A DNA stretch of 64,000 nt from REEB95 sp963810055 (GTDB lineage Bacteria; Pseudomonadota; Alphaproteobacteria; ATCC43930; CGMCC-115725), in contig CAWEME010000035.1 in NCBI GenBank assembly GCA_963810055.1, forward strand, positions 1 through 64,000, given 5' to 3'. The notes beneath the pieces were generated by a model. That model was not told where the DNA came from, did no database searches, and was given only the letters and a program-made list of their open reading frames with translations. A program made the position numbers and the translations under genes. This document shows positions 15,920-23,807 of the stretch, in pieces (the first letter of the stretch is position 1; each line of letters begins with the position of its first letter).

Positions 15920-18425
15920 CGTGGCGTCCCTTCTTCGGCCGCTTCTGGCGGGGCTCGATCGCGGCCAGCCGGCTTACTTGAGCGGCAAAGGCAGCCAGCC
16001 GGGCCGTGACCCGTTGATTGACCGTTCCCTCGGGATATTGCCCTGTCACATCCGCGAGGCCGGCGGGCACGCCTGTCAGAATCTCGATGCCTTGGTCGAT
16101 GGTCTCGACCGGGATCACCGCGAATTTTCCGGCCGCGCAGGCATCGACCACTTCCTGGCGCAGCATGAGATGCTTGACGTTGGCAGCCGGTATAAGCACG
16201 CCTTGCCGGCCATCGAGGCCTCTGGCCTGGCAGATATCGAAAAATCCTTCGATCTTCTCGTTGACTCCACCGATAGCCTGAACGTTGCCGTGCTGATCCA
16301 CAGATCCAGTCACCGCGTAGCTTTGCCGGATGGATGTATCGGCCAGGGCGGAGAGCAACGCGTAAAGCTCGGCGGAAGATGCACTGTCGCCGTCAATCCC
16401 GCCATAAGACTGCTCAAAAACCAGACTGGCCGTAAGCGACAAGGGACCGGACTTGCCGAACCGGCCGCCGAGAAAACCCGCCAGGATGAGCACGCCCTTG
16501 GAATGGAGCGGCCCGCCGAGCGCGACTTCACGCTCGATATCGATCACTTCGCCCTTCCCCACCCGTACGCGCGCGGTGATGCGGCTGGGATTGCCGAAGG
16601 AAAATCCACCGAGCGAGAGCACGGCAAGCCCGTTCGCCTGTCCAACATGCTCTCCCGCCGTCTCGATATGGATGGTATCGCGACCGATTTCCTCCTGGAT
16701 CCGGCGGTAAATGCGGTCCGCACGCCGGCGCTGCGCCTCGACGGCGGCTTGCACCTCGGCGACGCCTACGGCCGCTTTGCTCGCCGCGCCGGCAAAGTAA
16801 TCGGCCTCTTGCAAGAGGTCGTTCAGATTGCGCATTTGCGTCGAAAGCCTCTCGGAATCGCCGCTCTGCCGCGAACAATGCTCGATAACGCGTCCGACGG
16901 CGCCTCGGTCGAAAGGCCGGAGCTTCTCACGCCGAACCGCCGAGGCGATGACTCGGGCGTAAAGCCCCGAATTCTCCGGCGAGCGCTCGATCCGATCGTT
17001 GAAATCGGCGGCGACCTTGAAGAGCTCCTTGAAGTCGGAATCGAGTTCGGTAAGCAAGTAATAGTATATCGGTGCGCCGATAAGCACGACCTTGACGTCG
17101 AGCGGGATCGGCTCGGGCTCGAGCGCGACCGTGCTGGCGAGGCTCAACAAGTGCTCCAGCGAGACAATGCTGATCTCGCCGGAACGCAACGCCCGTTTGA
17201 GCGAATCGTACCCGAAGGCACCTGTCAGCAACCGCTCGATGTCGACGATGAGATAGCCGCCATTCGCCCGATGAAGGGCTCCCGGCACCAACAAGTTGAA
17301 ATCGGTCACCAACGCGCCAAAGCGCGCTATGTGTTCGATGCGGCCGATCAATGTCTGGTGCGTCGGGTGATCCTCGAACACGACGGGCGCGCCCTTGGTC
17401 CCGCCGTTATCGACCATGACGTTGACGCTGTAGCGGCGGAAGGACGGCATCTCCGACATGAACTGCGCCATCGAATCAGTGCCGTCGCGTTCGGACCGAT
17501 TCGAAGCCAGAAAGTCTTCGGCGTTCTCGAGAATGTCGCGCTCGACCGCAGTTAGATAATCGAGCACGTCGGGAAGTCCGACATAGGACTTGCGCAATTC
17601 CTCGAGCGGCCTGCGTACCGTCTGCGCCGTGGTTTCGCGGTTGAGCTTCCGCACGGCTTCACGATGTTCGCGCTCCCAATCCGGGATCTGACGCACGATG
17701 GCCTCGAGTTCCGCCTGGAAATGCTCGATCTCGTCCTTGATCCGATTCCGCTCGGCCTCGCCGAGACGCTTGAACACTTCAGGGTTCAGCACTTCCCCGT
17801 TCTGCATCGGCGCCAAGGCTAGCCCTATAGGCGTTCGGATCAGGGCGATGTTCTTGCTCTCGGCGCGGCGTTGGAGATCACCGAACGCGTCTTCATGGCG
17901 TTTCTTTAATTGCTGTTCTAACGCCTCGCGGCGCGTACGGTAATCGTCGCGTTCGAAGGCCGCCGGCAGCGACACGCCCAGATCGGCAACCAGCTGGTCC
18001 ATGGAATCATGCAATGGCCGGGCGCGGCCGGCCGGCAGCATCAGCCGCCGCGGCCGGTGCGGGTCGGCGAAATTGTTGACGTAGCACCAATCGGGTGGCG
18101 TGGGCTCGGATGCCGCTTTGCGCTGGAGAAATTCGCGCACCAGCGTGTGCCTGCCCGTCCCGCTTGGGCCGAGCACGAAGAGGTTGAAGCCCTTGCGGCG
18201 AATGCCAACCGAGAATTCGACGGCCTCGACGGCACGTTCCTGCCCGATGAGACCGGGTGGATCCGGCAACTCGGTCACCGTATCGAATTGGAGATTGCCA
18301 AGATCGCATGGCCGAAACAGGTGTTTGGCTGCCAATGGCACTCCGGCCCGCCACTCGGACGCTGGCGCCGGTTCGCCCGGACGCTCGGGTGCGGATTTAA
18401 GTTTTTGCGAGAGCGGCTCGTCCAT
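15912..18425 (-). CDS. Lon-related AAA+ protease (LonB-like, DUF/AAA_32 type)
   Basis: At 837 residues this has the architecture of the Lon-like family distinct from classical LonA: an N-terminal region, a split AAA+ module with GPSGTGRHTL as Walker A, a coiled insertion, and a C-terminal Lon peptidase domain. The catalytic Ser lies in DGDSASSAE and the Lys in GGVNEKIEGF. It degrades proteins using ATP. A FixK/FNR box lies 66 bp upstream and the stop overlaps the USP gene. Confidence 0.92.
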   Translation of the reverse strand: MDEPLSQKLKSAPERPGEPAPASEWRAGVPLAAKHLFRPCDLGNLQFDTVTELPDPPGLIGQERAVEAVEFSVGIRRKGFNLFVLGPSGTGRHTLVREFLQRKAASEPTPPDWCYVNNFADPHRPRRLMLPAGRARPLHDSMDQLVADLGVSLPAAFERDDYRTRREALEQQLKKRHEDAFGDLQRRAESKNIALIRTPIGLALAPMQNGEVLNPEVFKRLGEAERNRIKDEIEHFQAELEAIVRQIPDWEREHREAVRKLNRETTAQTVRRPLEELRKSYVGLPDVLDYLTAVERDILENAEDFLASNRSERDGTDSMAQFMSEMPSFRRYSVNVMVDNGGTKGAPVVFEDHPTHQTLIGRIEHIARFGALVTDFNLLVPGALHRANGGYLIVDIERLLTGAFGYDSLKRALRSGEISIVSLEHLLSLASTVALEPEPIPLDVKVVLIGAPIYYYLLTELDSDFKELFKVAADFNDRIERSPENSGLYARVIASAVRREKLRPFDRGAVGRVIEHCSRQSGDSERLSTQMRNLNDLLQEADYFAGAASKAAVGVAEVQAAVEAQRRRADRIYRRIQEEIGRDTIHIETAGEHVGQANGLAVLSLGGFSFGNPSRITARVRVGKGEVIDIEREVALGGPLHSKGVLILAGFLGGRFGKSGPLSLTASLVFEQSYGGIDGDSASSAELYALLSALADTSIRQSYAVTGSVDQHGNVQAIGGVNEKIEGFFDICQARGLDGRQGVLIPAANVKHLMLRQEVVDACAAGKFAVIPVETIDQGIEILTGVPAGLADVTGQYPEGTVNQRVTARLAAFAAQVSRLAAIEPRQKRPKKGRHDD

Positions 18426-18490
18426 GATTATCGCAACCGAGCTGATGGAGATAAGTTAATCAATTCAATGTCTATCCCGCTGCAATCGCA

Positions 18491-18504
18491 TTGACCTAAA
18501 TCAA
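18491..18504 (-). promoter_or_regulatory. FixK/FNR-type operator of the Lon-like/USP operon
   Basis: TTGACCTAAATCAA (one mismatch) lies 66 bp upstream of the Lon-like start. Confidence 0.66.
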
Positions 18505-18519
18505 GCGTGACGAAGGCTG

Positions 18520-19341
18520 TCATTTGAGGAGCGCATATATGGCAACGGCCAGCTCGGCGACGATCAAGAGCAGCACGTACCATTCGAGCCGCATCGCGCT
18601 GCGTTGCTGGACGACATCGAGCATTGTTTCGATCGTGCGCAGAATGACCTCCTGCTTGTGGTCGAGCGCGCGATCACGTTCGCGCAGCTCATATTCCTCC
18701 GCCAAGCGCGTATAGAAGCGTTCGAGTTCGGGATGGTCCCAGAGCAGATCGGGCTTTTCGCTGGTTGCGACACGACCGACCAAATTGTGCTGAACCAGCA
18801 ACGCATTCCCGATCTGGCGCAGCAGCGGCCGGCCGCCGATGCCCAGGCGGCCGCGGCGGCGCAGCATCTGCGCCATCGGCTCGATGCGGTCGAAGGCGAA
18901 GGCCACGCGGGTTTCGTAGTGCGCCAGGATCAGGCTCTTCGCCAGGACATCGGCGATGAGCTGGACGTGTTCGGTGGTGACCTCCTTGAGCGCGATCGTG
19001 CCGTCGAGGTTGATCTGATCCTCCGCATCGGGCCGTGTAACGAGACGCGATTCATCGCTTTCGGGCGATTTGAACGGGCCAATGAGCAAAGGCGAAAGCC
19101 GGCCGATCAGAGCCTTTTCGGCTTCCGGCGTGACGTTGAACAAAACGATCGCGCCGTATCGGAACAAGACGGCCACGCCGCCTTCGTGAACCCGGATAAC
19201 GACGGGAGCGCGGCCGAGGGTCTCCATCTGCTCAAGCCGGTGCGATTCGAGCCGTTCGCCCAGCAGAAGCACCCGGATCGAGACCGGGCCCGTACCGAGG
19301 AGCGAACTTATCTTGCCAATGGAATTATTCGAATCGGGCAT
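18520..19341 (-). CDS. RMD1/YagE (DUF155) family membrane protein
   Basis: The 273-residue protein shows the DUF155 pattern: VLFRYGAIVLFN, a Lys/Glu-rich middle, LAKSLILAHYETRV, RFYTRLAEEYELRERDRALDHKQEVI and a C-terminal hydrophobic helix (WYVLLLIVAELAVAIYALL). In mitochondria, relatives act in inner-membrane organisation or translation support; bacterial function is unknown. It lies between DUF3775 and the Lon-like operon on the same strand. Confidence 0.8.
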   Translation of the reverse strand: MPDSNNSIGKISSLLGTGPVSIRVLLLGERLESHRLEQMETLGRAPVVIRVHEGGVAVLFRYGAIVLFNVTPEAEKALIGRLSPLLIGPFKSPESDESRLVTRPDAEDQINLDGTIALKEVTTEHVQLIADVLAKSLILAHYETRVAFAFDRIEPMAQMLRRRGRLGIGGRPLLRQIGNALLVQHNLVGRVATSEKPDLLWDHPELERFYTRLAEEYELRERDRALDHKQEVILRTIETMLDVVQQRSAMRLEWYVLLLIVAELAVAIYALLK

Positions 19342-19406
19342 TCCTTGGAACCTGATCTATAGCGGTGCGCTGGCTTGCCAGCAGCCTGTTTCAGCGTTCA
19401 GAGACT

Positions 19407-19844
19407 TTAGGGTTCTTCGTCGCCTAATGAATAACCAAGCGTGGCCATGCCTTCTTCGAGATAATCGCCGAGGGCCGGCATGCCGATGAGATAGTCGGCC
19501 GAGTGCGGGCGGTGGCGTTCGCGCGCCAGCTTGCGGGCGGCGGACCATTCATTGCGCTCGAAATCGCCGCGCCCGACCCAGGCCAAGGCGATCAGGTCGA
19601 CGATCTCGTCGTCGTTGAGGTCGTCGATGGCGCAGCGCAACTCTTCCAGCGTTGGATCGTCGGCATAATCCTCGAGAACGGCGCGATCGTCGTCATCGGA
19701 AGGGTTCGAGCCTTCCTCGGCCTCCGCCTCATCCTCCGGCTCGACTTTGACGTCGAATTCGCGCGCCTTGAGGATGATGAAACCGACCTTGTCCGGGCCG
19801 ATATTGAGCGGGATCGGATTCTTGGTTTCGTCGATCGTCGGCAT
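19407..19844 (-). CDS. DUF3775 family protein
   Basis: The 145-residue acidic protein carries the DUF3775 hallmarks: an N-terminal VGFIILKAREFDVKV helix, SNPSDDDDRAVLEDYADDPT, LIALAWVGRGDFE and the C-terminal YLIGMPALGDYLEEGMATLG. The family is mostly proteobacterial and uncharacterised. It has its own FixK/FNR box, back to back with the one before groEL. Confidence 0.85.
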   Translation of the reverse strand: MPTIDETKNPIPLNIGPDKVGFIILKAREFDVKVEPEDEAEAEEGSNPSDDDDRAVLEDYADDPTLEELRCAIDDLNDDEIVDLIALAWVGRGDFERNEWSAARKLARERHRPHSADYLIGMPALGDYLEEGMATLGYSLGDEEP

Positions 19845-19917
19845 CGCCCTTCTCCTTGCCTGCGGCTTTCCTGCCGCGAAAAGCCGGCCAATGCTAGGGC
19901 AGCGCGCCAGCGGCGCC

Positions 19918-19931
19918 TTGATTCAGGTCAA
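19918..19931 (-). promoter_or_regulatory. FixK/FNR-type operator of the DUF3775 gene
   Basis: TTGATTCAGGTCAA (one mismatch) lies 74 bp upstream of the DUF3775 start. Confidence 0.65.
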
Positions 19932-19992
19932 GGCTGCGGCATGAGAGCGTAAGGCCGGGCATCGATCCGGGCGGCGCCCGCAACCGGGCATA

Positions 19993-20006
19993 TTGATCCA
20001 GGTCAA
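19993..20006 (+). promoter_or_regulatory. FixK/FNR-type operator of groEL
   Basis: TTGATCCAGGTCAA (one mismatch) lies 90 bp upstream of groEL. No CIRCE element was noticed in this leader. Confidence 0.65.
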
Positions 20007-20095
20007 TCCGCCATAATCCCATGCTGATAAGCTGCATCGGGCATATTGGCGCGTGATTCCGGCCGTCTAGCTTGGCAGCGAAAGGGTGGCCCAGA

Positions 20096-21718
20096 ATGGC
20101 TCACAAACAGGTTTTATTCCGATCCGCCGCGCGCGAGAAAATCCTGCGCGGAGCCACGCAGCTTGCGGATGCGGTTCGCGTGACATTGGGGCCGCGTTCA
20201 AAGGCGGTCCTGATCGAGAAAAAGTGGGGCGCTCCGCTCGTCTGCAATGACGGAGTCACCATCGCCAAGGAATTCGACCTCAAGGACCCCGAGGAGAACC
20301 TTGGCGCGCGCATGTTGCGCGAAGCGGCCGAGAAGACCGGCGACATGGTGGGCGACGGGACGAGCACGTCCACGATCCTGGCTCATGCCATCTTCGCCGA
20401 CGGCGTTCGCAACGTGGTTGCCGGCGCGAGCGCAATCGAGATCAAGCGCGGCCTGGACCGTGCCGTTAAACGCGCGATTGAATCGCTGCGGGCGCTGTCG
20501 CGTCCTGTGGCGACGCGTAAAGAGAAAGCCCAGGTCGCCGCGATTTCGGCACACAACGATCCCGTTATCGGCGATCTGGTTGCCGACGCCATGGATAAGG
20601 TAGGCAACGAGGGCGTGATCACGGTCGAGGAATCCAAAACCACCGAGACGGTGCTCGACGTCGTGGAAGGCATGCAATTCGACCAGGGCTTTCAATCGCC
20701 CTATTTCATCACCAATCCTGAAAAGATGGAGGCGGCGATGGAGGATTGCCTGATCTTGCTGTCCGACCGCAAGATCGGCGCGCTCAAAGACCTGATCCCC
20801 TTGCTCGAGCAAGTGGTGAAATCGGGGAAACTGCTGCTGGTGGTGGCCGAAGACGTCGAGGGAGAAGCGCTGGCGACGCTGATCGTCAACCAAATTCGCG
20901 GTGCCTTCAAGAGTTGCGCTGTCAAGGCACCCGGCTTCGGCGACCGCCGGAAAGCGATATTGCAGGACATCGCGATCCTGACCGGCGGCCAGGTGATTTC
21001 CGAGGAACTGGGCCTCAAGCTCGAGCATGTGACTGTCGAGCAGCTCGGACGCGCCAAGCGGGTGGTCGTCGACAAAGACAGCACCACGATCATCGGCGGC
21101 GGCGGCGACCGGAAACAGATCGACGGCCGTGTCGAGCAGATTCGGCGCGAAATCGAGAAGACCACCAGCGACTATGACCGCGAGAAGCTGCAAGAGCGGC
21201 TGGCTAAACTTGCGGGAGGTGTGGCCGTGATTCGCGTGGGCGCGCCCTCCGAGGCCGAGATGAAGACGAAGAAGGAAGCGCTTGACGATGCGATCAGCGC
21301 GACCAAGGCGGCCGTGGCCGAGGGGATCGTTCCGGGCGGCGGCTTGGCATTGTTACGCTGCTTTGATGCGGTCGCACAGGAAGAGGCAAAGTGCGAAGGC
21401 GACGAGCGGACCGGCGTACAAATCCTCAAGCGCGCCCTGGATGCGCCGACGCGCCAGATCGCCGAAAACTCCGCGACGGATGGCGGGGTCGTGGTCGCGC
21501 GCATGCTCGAAGGCAAAGGCAATTTTGGTTTTGACGCGGGACGCAAGGAATATGTCGACCTGGTCGCGGCCGGCATCATCGACCCGACGAAAGTTGTCCG
21601 GATCGCGCTCGAAAACGCGGTATCGATCGCCAGCGTCCTCCTCCTGACCGAGGCCACGATGACTGAAATTCCCGAGCCGAAGAAGGAGCAAGCGGCCGAA
21701 CCAGAATTAGCGATGTAG
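20096..21718 (+). CDS. groL: Chaperonin GroEL (solitary paralogue)
   Basis: Full-length Hsp60 (540 residues) with VTLGPRSKAVLIEKKWGAP, NDGVTIAKEF, the ATPase loop GDGTSTSTILAHAI and PGGGLALLRC. The ATG at 20096 yields the usual short N-terminus (MAHKQVLF). No groES precedes it and the C-terminus ends EPELAM instead of the GGM-repeat tail of main GroELs. Alphaproteobacteria often hold several groEL copies. A FixK/FNR-type box suggests a low-oxygen-specific copy that borrows GroES from elsewhere. Confidence 0.95.
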   Translation: MAHKQVLFRSAAREKILRGATQLADAVRVTLGPRSKAVLIEKKWGAPLVCNDGVTIAKEFDLKDPEENLGARMLREAAEKTGDMVGDGTSTSTILAHAIFADGVRNVVAGASAIEIKRGLDRAVKRAIESLRALSRPVATRKEKAQVAAISAHNDPVIGDLVADAMDKVGNEGVITVEESKTTETVLDVVEGMQFDQGFQSPYFITNPEKMEAAMEDCLILLSDRKIGALKDLIPLLEQVVKSGKLLLVVAEDVEGEALATLIVNQIRGAFKSCAVKAPGFGDRRKAILQDIAILTGGQVISEELGLKLEHVTVEQLGRAKRVVVDKDSTTIIGGGGDRKQIDGRVEQIRREIEKTTSDYDREKLQERLAKLAGGVAVIRVGAPSEAEMKTKKEALDDAISATKAAVAEGIVPGGGLALLRCFDAVAQEEAKCEGDERTGVQILKRALDAPTRQIAENSATDGGVVVARMLEGKGNFGFDAGRKEYVDLVAAGIIDPTKVVRIALENAVSIASVLLLTEATMTEIPEPKKEQAAEPELAM

Positions 21719-21766
21719 CCGGCAATGGATTCATATCCGTGCCCTGCGTCGGGCTGCTAGACCAGC

Positions 21767-23113
21767 ATGACGTCAAGCGCGCTGCTCACCGACCTTTATC
21801 AGCTCAACATGATGCAGGCTTACCTGGATCATGACGAGACCAAGCCGGCGGTTTTCGAATTCTTCTTTCGCACGCTGCCGCCGCGCCGCGGCTTCTTGAT
21901 GGCTGCGGGGCTGGAGCAGGCGCTTGATTTTCTCGAAGATTTGCGGTTCTCCGCGGACGACATCGACTGGTTAGCGCGCAGCGGTCGGTTCTCGAAGACG
22001 CTGCTCGATTATCTCGCTTCCTTCCGATTCACCGGCGACGTCGATGCGATGCCCGAGGGAACGGTGTTTTTTGCCGACGAACCGATACTGCGCGTGATTG
22101 CGCCCTTGCCCAAGGCGCAATATTTCGAAACCCGTCTCATCAATATACTGCATTTCCAGTCGCTGATCGCGTCCAAGGCCGCCCGTGTCGCGCTCGCGGC
22201 GCCGGACAAATTGCTGGTCGATTTCGGCCTGCGCCGCGCGCACGGCGCCGAAGCCGGGCTGTGGGCCGCGCGCGCAAGCTATATCGCGGGGTTCGCCGGC
22301 AGCGCCACGGTCCTCGCGGAGCGCCTCTATGGAATTCCTGCTTTTGGGACGATGGCGCATTCCTTCATCCAGGCGCATGACGACGAGGCCGCCGCCTTCG
22401 AGAATTTTGCCCGTTCGCGGCCGAAAAACCTCACCCTGCTTGTCGACACTTACGATACCGATGCCGCAACCCGGAAGGTCGTGGCGCTGGCGCCGCGTCT
22501 CAGGCAGCTCGGGATCAAGATCAATAGCGTCCGGATCGACAGCGGGGACATGACGGCATTGGCGAAACGCGTGCGTCATATCCTCGATGAGGGCGGCCTG
22601 ACCGACACGACGATCTTCGCCAGCGGCGGCCTCGATGAGGATCAAATCCGGTCGATGCTGGCGGCCGGGGCGCCCATCAACGGTTTCGGCGTCGGCACCA
22701 GCCTGACAACCTCATCCGACGTCCCGGCGCTCGATTGCGCCTATAAGCTCCAGGAATATGCCGGATTGGCGCGGCGCAAGAGGTCGGCCGGCAAGGCCAC
22801 TTGGCCCGGCCACAAGCAGGTCTGGCGGCGATTCGGGCCGGACGGTAAGATGCAGCACGATCTATTGTCGATCGAGGGCGCCTGGGTTTCCGACGAGCCA
22901 TTGCTCGTACCCGTTATGCGCGCGGGGCGGCGGCTGACGCGCCCGAGTCTCGATGAGATCCGCGCCAACGCCGCGCGCAACCTGGCGGCCTTGCCCGAAC
23001 CGTTGCGTAGGCTCGAAGCTGGCGCTTTCTATCCCGTCCAGATTGCCGACGCGTTGGTCCGCCTCGCCGCAGAAGTAGACCGGCGCACGGCAGGGGAAGG
23101 CATGCACGAATGA
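21767..23113 (+). CDS. pncB: Nicotinate phosphoribosyltransferase
   Basis: The protein opens with TDLYQLNMMQAYL, the family signature, and contains FGLRRAHG, FGTMAHSFIQAHDDEAAAF and IRIDSGDM segments around the phosphoribosyl pocket. It converts nicotinate and PRPP to nicotinate mononucleotide in NAD salvage. Its stop overlaps pncA by four bases, forming a two-gene salvage operon 48 bp after groEL, and a PRPP synthase gene lies in the same island. Confidence 0.93.
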   Translation: MTSSALLTDLYQLNMMQAYLDHDETKPAVFEFFFRTLPPRRGFLMAAGLEQALDFLEDLRFSADDIDWLARSGRFSKTLLDYLASFRFTGDVDAMPEGTVFFADEPILRVIAPLPKAQYFETRLINILHFQSLIASKAARVALAAPDKLLVDFGLRRAHGAEAGLWAARASYIAGFAGSATVLAERLYGIPAFGTMAHSFIQAHDDEAAAFENFARSRPKNLTLLVDTYDTDAATRKVVALAPRLRQLGIKINSVRIDSGDMTALAKRVRHILDEGGLTDTTIFASGGLDEDQIRSMLAAGAPINGFGVGTSLTTSSDVPALDCAYKLQEYAGLARRKRSAGKATWPGHKQVWRRFGPDGKMQHDLLSIEGAWVSDEPLLVPVMRAGRRLTRPSLDEIRANAARNLAALPEPLRRLEAGAFYPVQIADALVRLAAEVDRRTAGEGMHE

Positions 23114-23751
23114 ATGGACGCATGACCATCGGCCCACGGGATTTGCTCCTGGTCGTCGATATTCAAAATGATTTCTGTCCCGGCGGCGCACTTTCTGTCC
23201 CGCGCGGCGACGAGATCGTGCCGGTGATCAACCGTCTCGCCCGGCAATTTGACCATGTCATTTTGACGCAAGACTGGCATCCCAAGGGACATTTGTCTTT
23301 CGCTTCGAGCCATCCCGGGAAAAAGCCATACGACGTCATCACGGTCGCCTACGGAAAGCAGGAATTGTGGCCGGATCATTGTGTGCAAGGCAGTTATGGC
23401 GCTGAATTCCGCGCCGATCTCTCGGTTCCACGCGCAGAATTGATCCTGCGCAAGGGCTTTCACGCCGCAATTGATTCCTACTCGGCTTTCCAGGAGAACG
23501 ACCGGAGCACTCAGACCGGGCTCGGCGGTTATCTGCGCGAACGCGGCTTCGAACGCATTTTCATCGCAGGCCTGGCCTTTGATTTTTGCGTGCGCTATTC
23601 CGCCGAAGATGCATACCGCGAAGGCTTTTCCGTTCTGGTGATCGAGGACGCGTGCCGAGCCATCGATGTGGGTGGATCGCTTGCCGCCGCGCGGAAAAGC
23701 CTGAACGAGCGCGGCATTTCCTATATCGCCGCCGGCGCGATCGGCTCGTGA
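23110..23751 (+). CDS. pncA: Nicotinamidase
   Basis: A 213-residue isochorismatase-fold hydrolase with catalytic Asp in VVDIQNDF, metal ligands in QDWHPKGHLSF, catalytic Lys in LRKGFH and Cys in LAFDFCVRYSA. It deamidates nicotinamide to nicotinate, the substrate of PncB encoded immediately upstream with an ATGA overlap. An alternative start four codons in (23122) is possible. Confidence 0.93.
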   Translation: MNGRMTIGPRDLLLVVDIQNDFCPGGALSVPRGDEIVPVINRLARQFDHVILTQDWHPKGHLSFASSHPGKKPYDVITVAYGKQELWPDHCVQGSYGAEFRADLSVPRAELILRKGFHAAIDSYSAFQENDRSTQTGLGGYLRERGFERIFIAGLAFDFCVRYSAEDAYREGFSVLVIEDACRAIDVGGSLAAARKSLNERGISYIAAGAIGS

Positions 23752-23807
23752 GCACTGAGCCGCAAGATGCGGAGCGAGCGCGTCAAACGATCGACTCCTG
23801 ATCGCGC

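Noticed and set aside
15852..17555. Long forward frame of 567 codons
   Set aside because: It is the antisense shadow of the Lon-like protease gene; no domain is recognisable and the minus-strand protein is well conserved.
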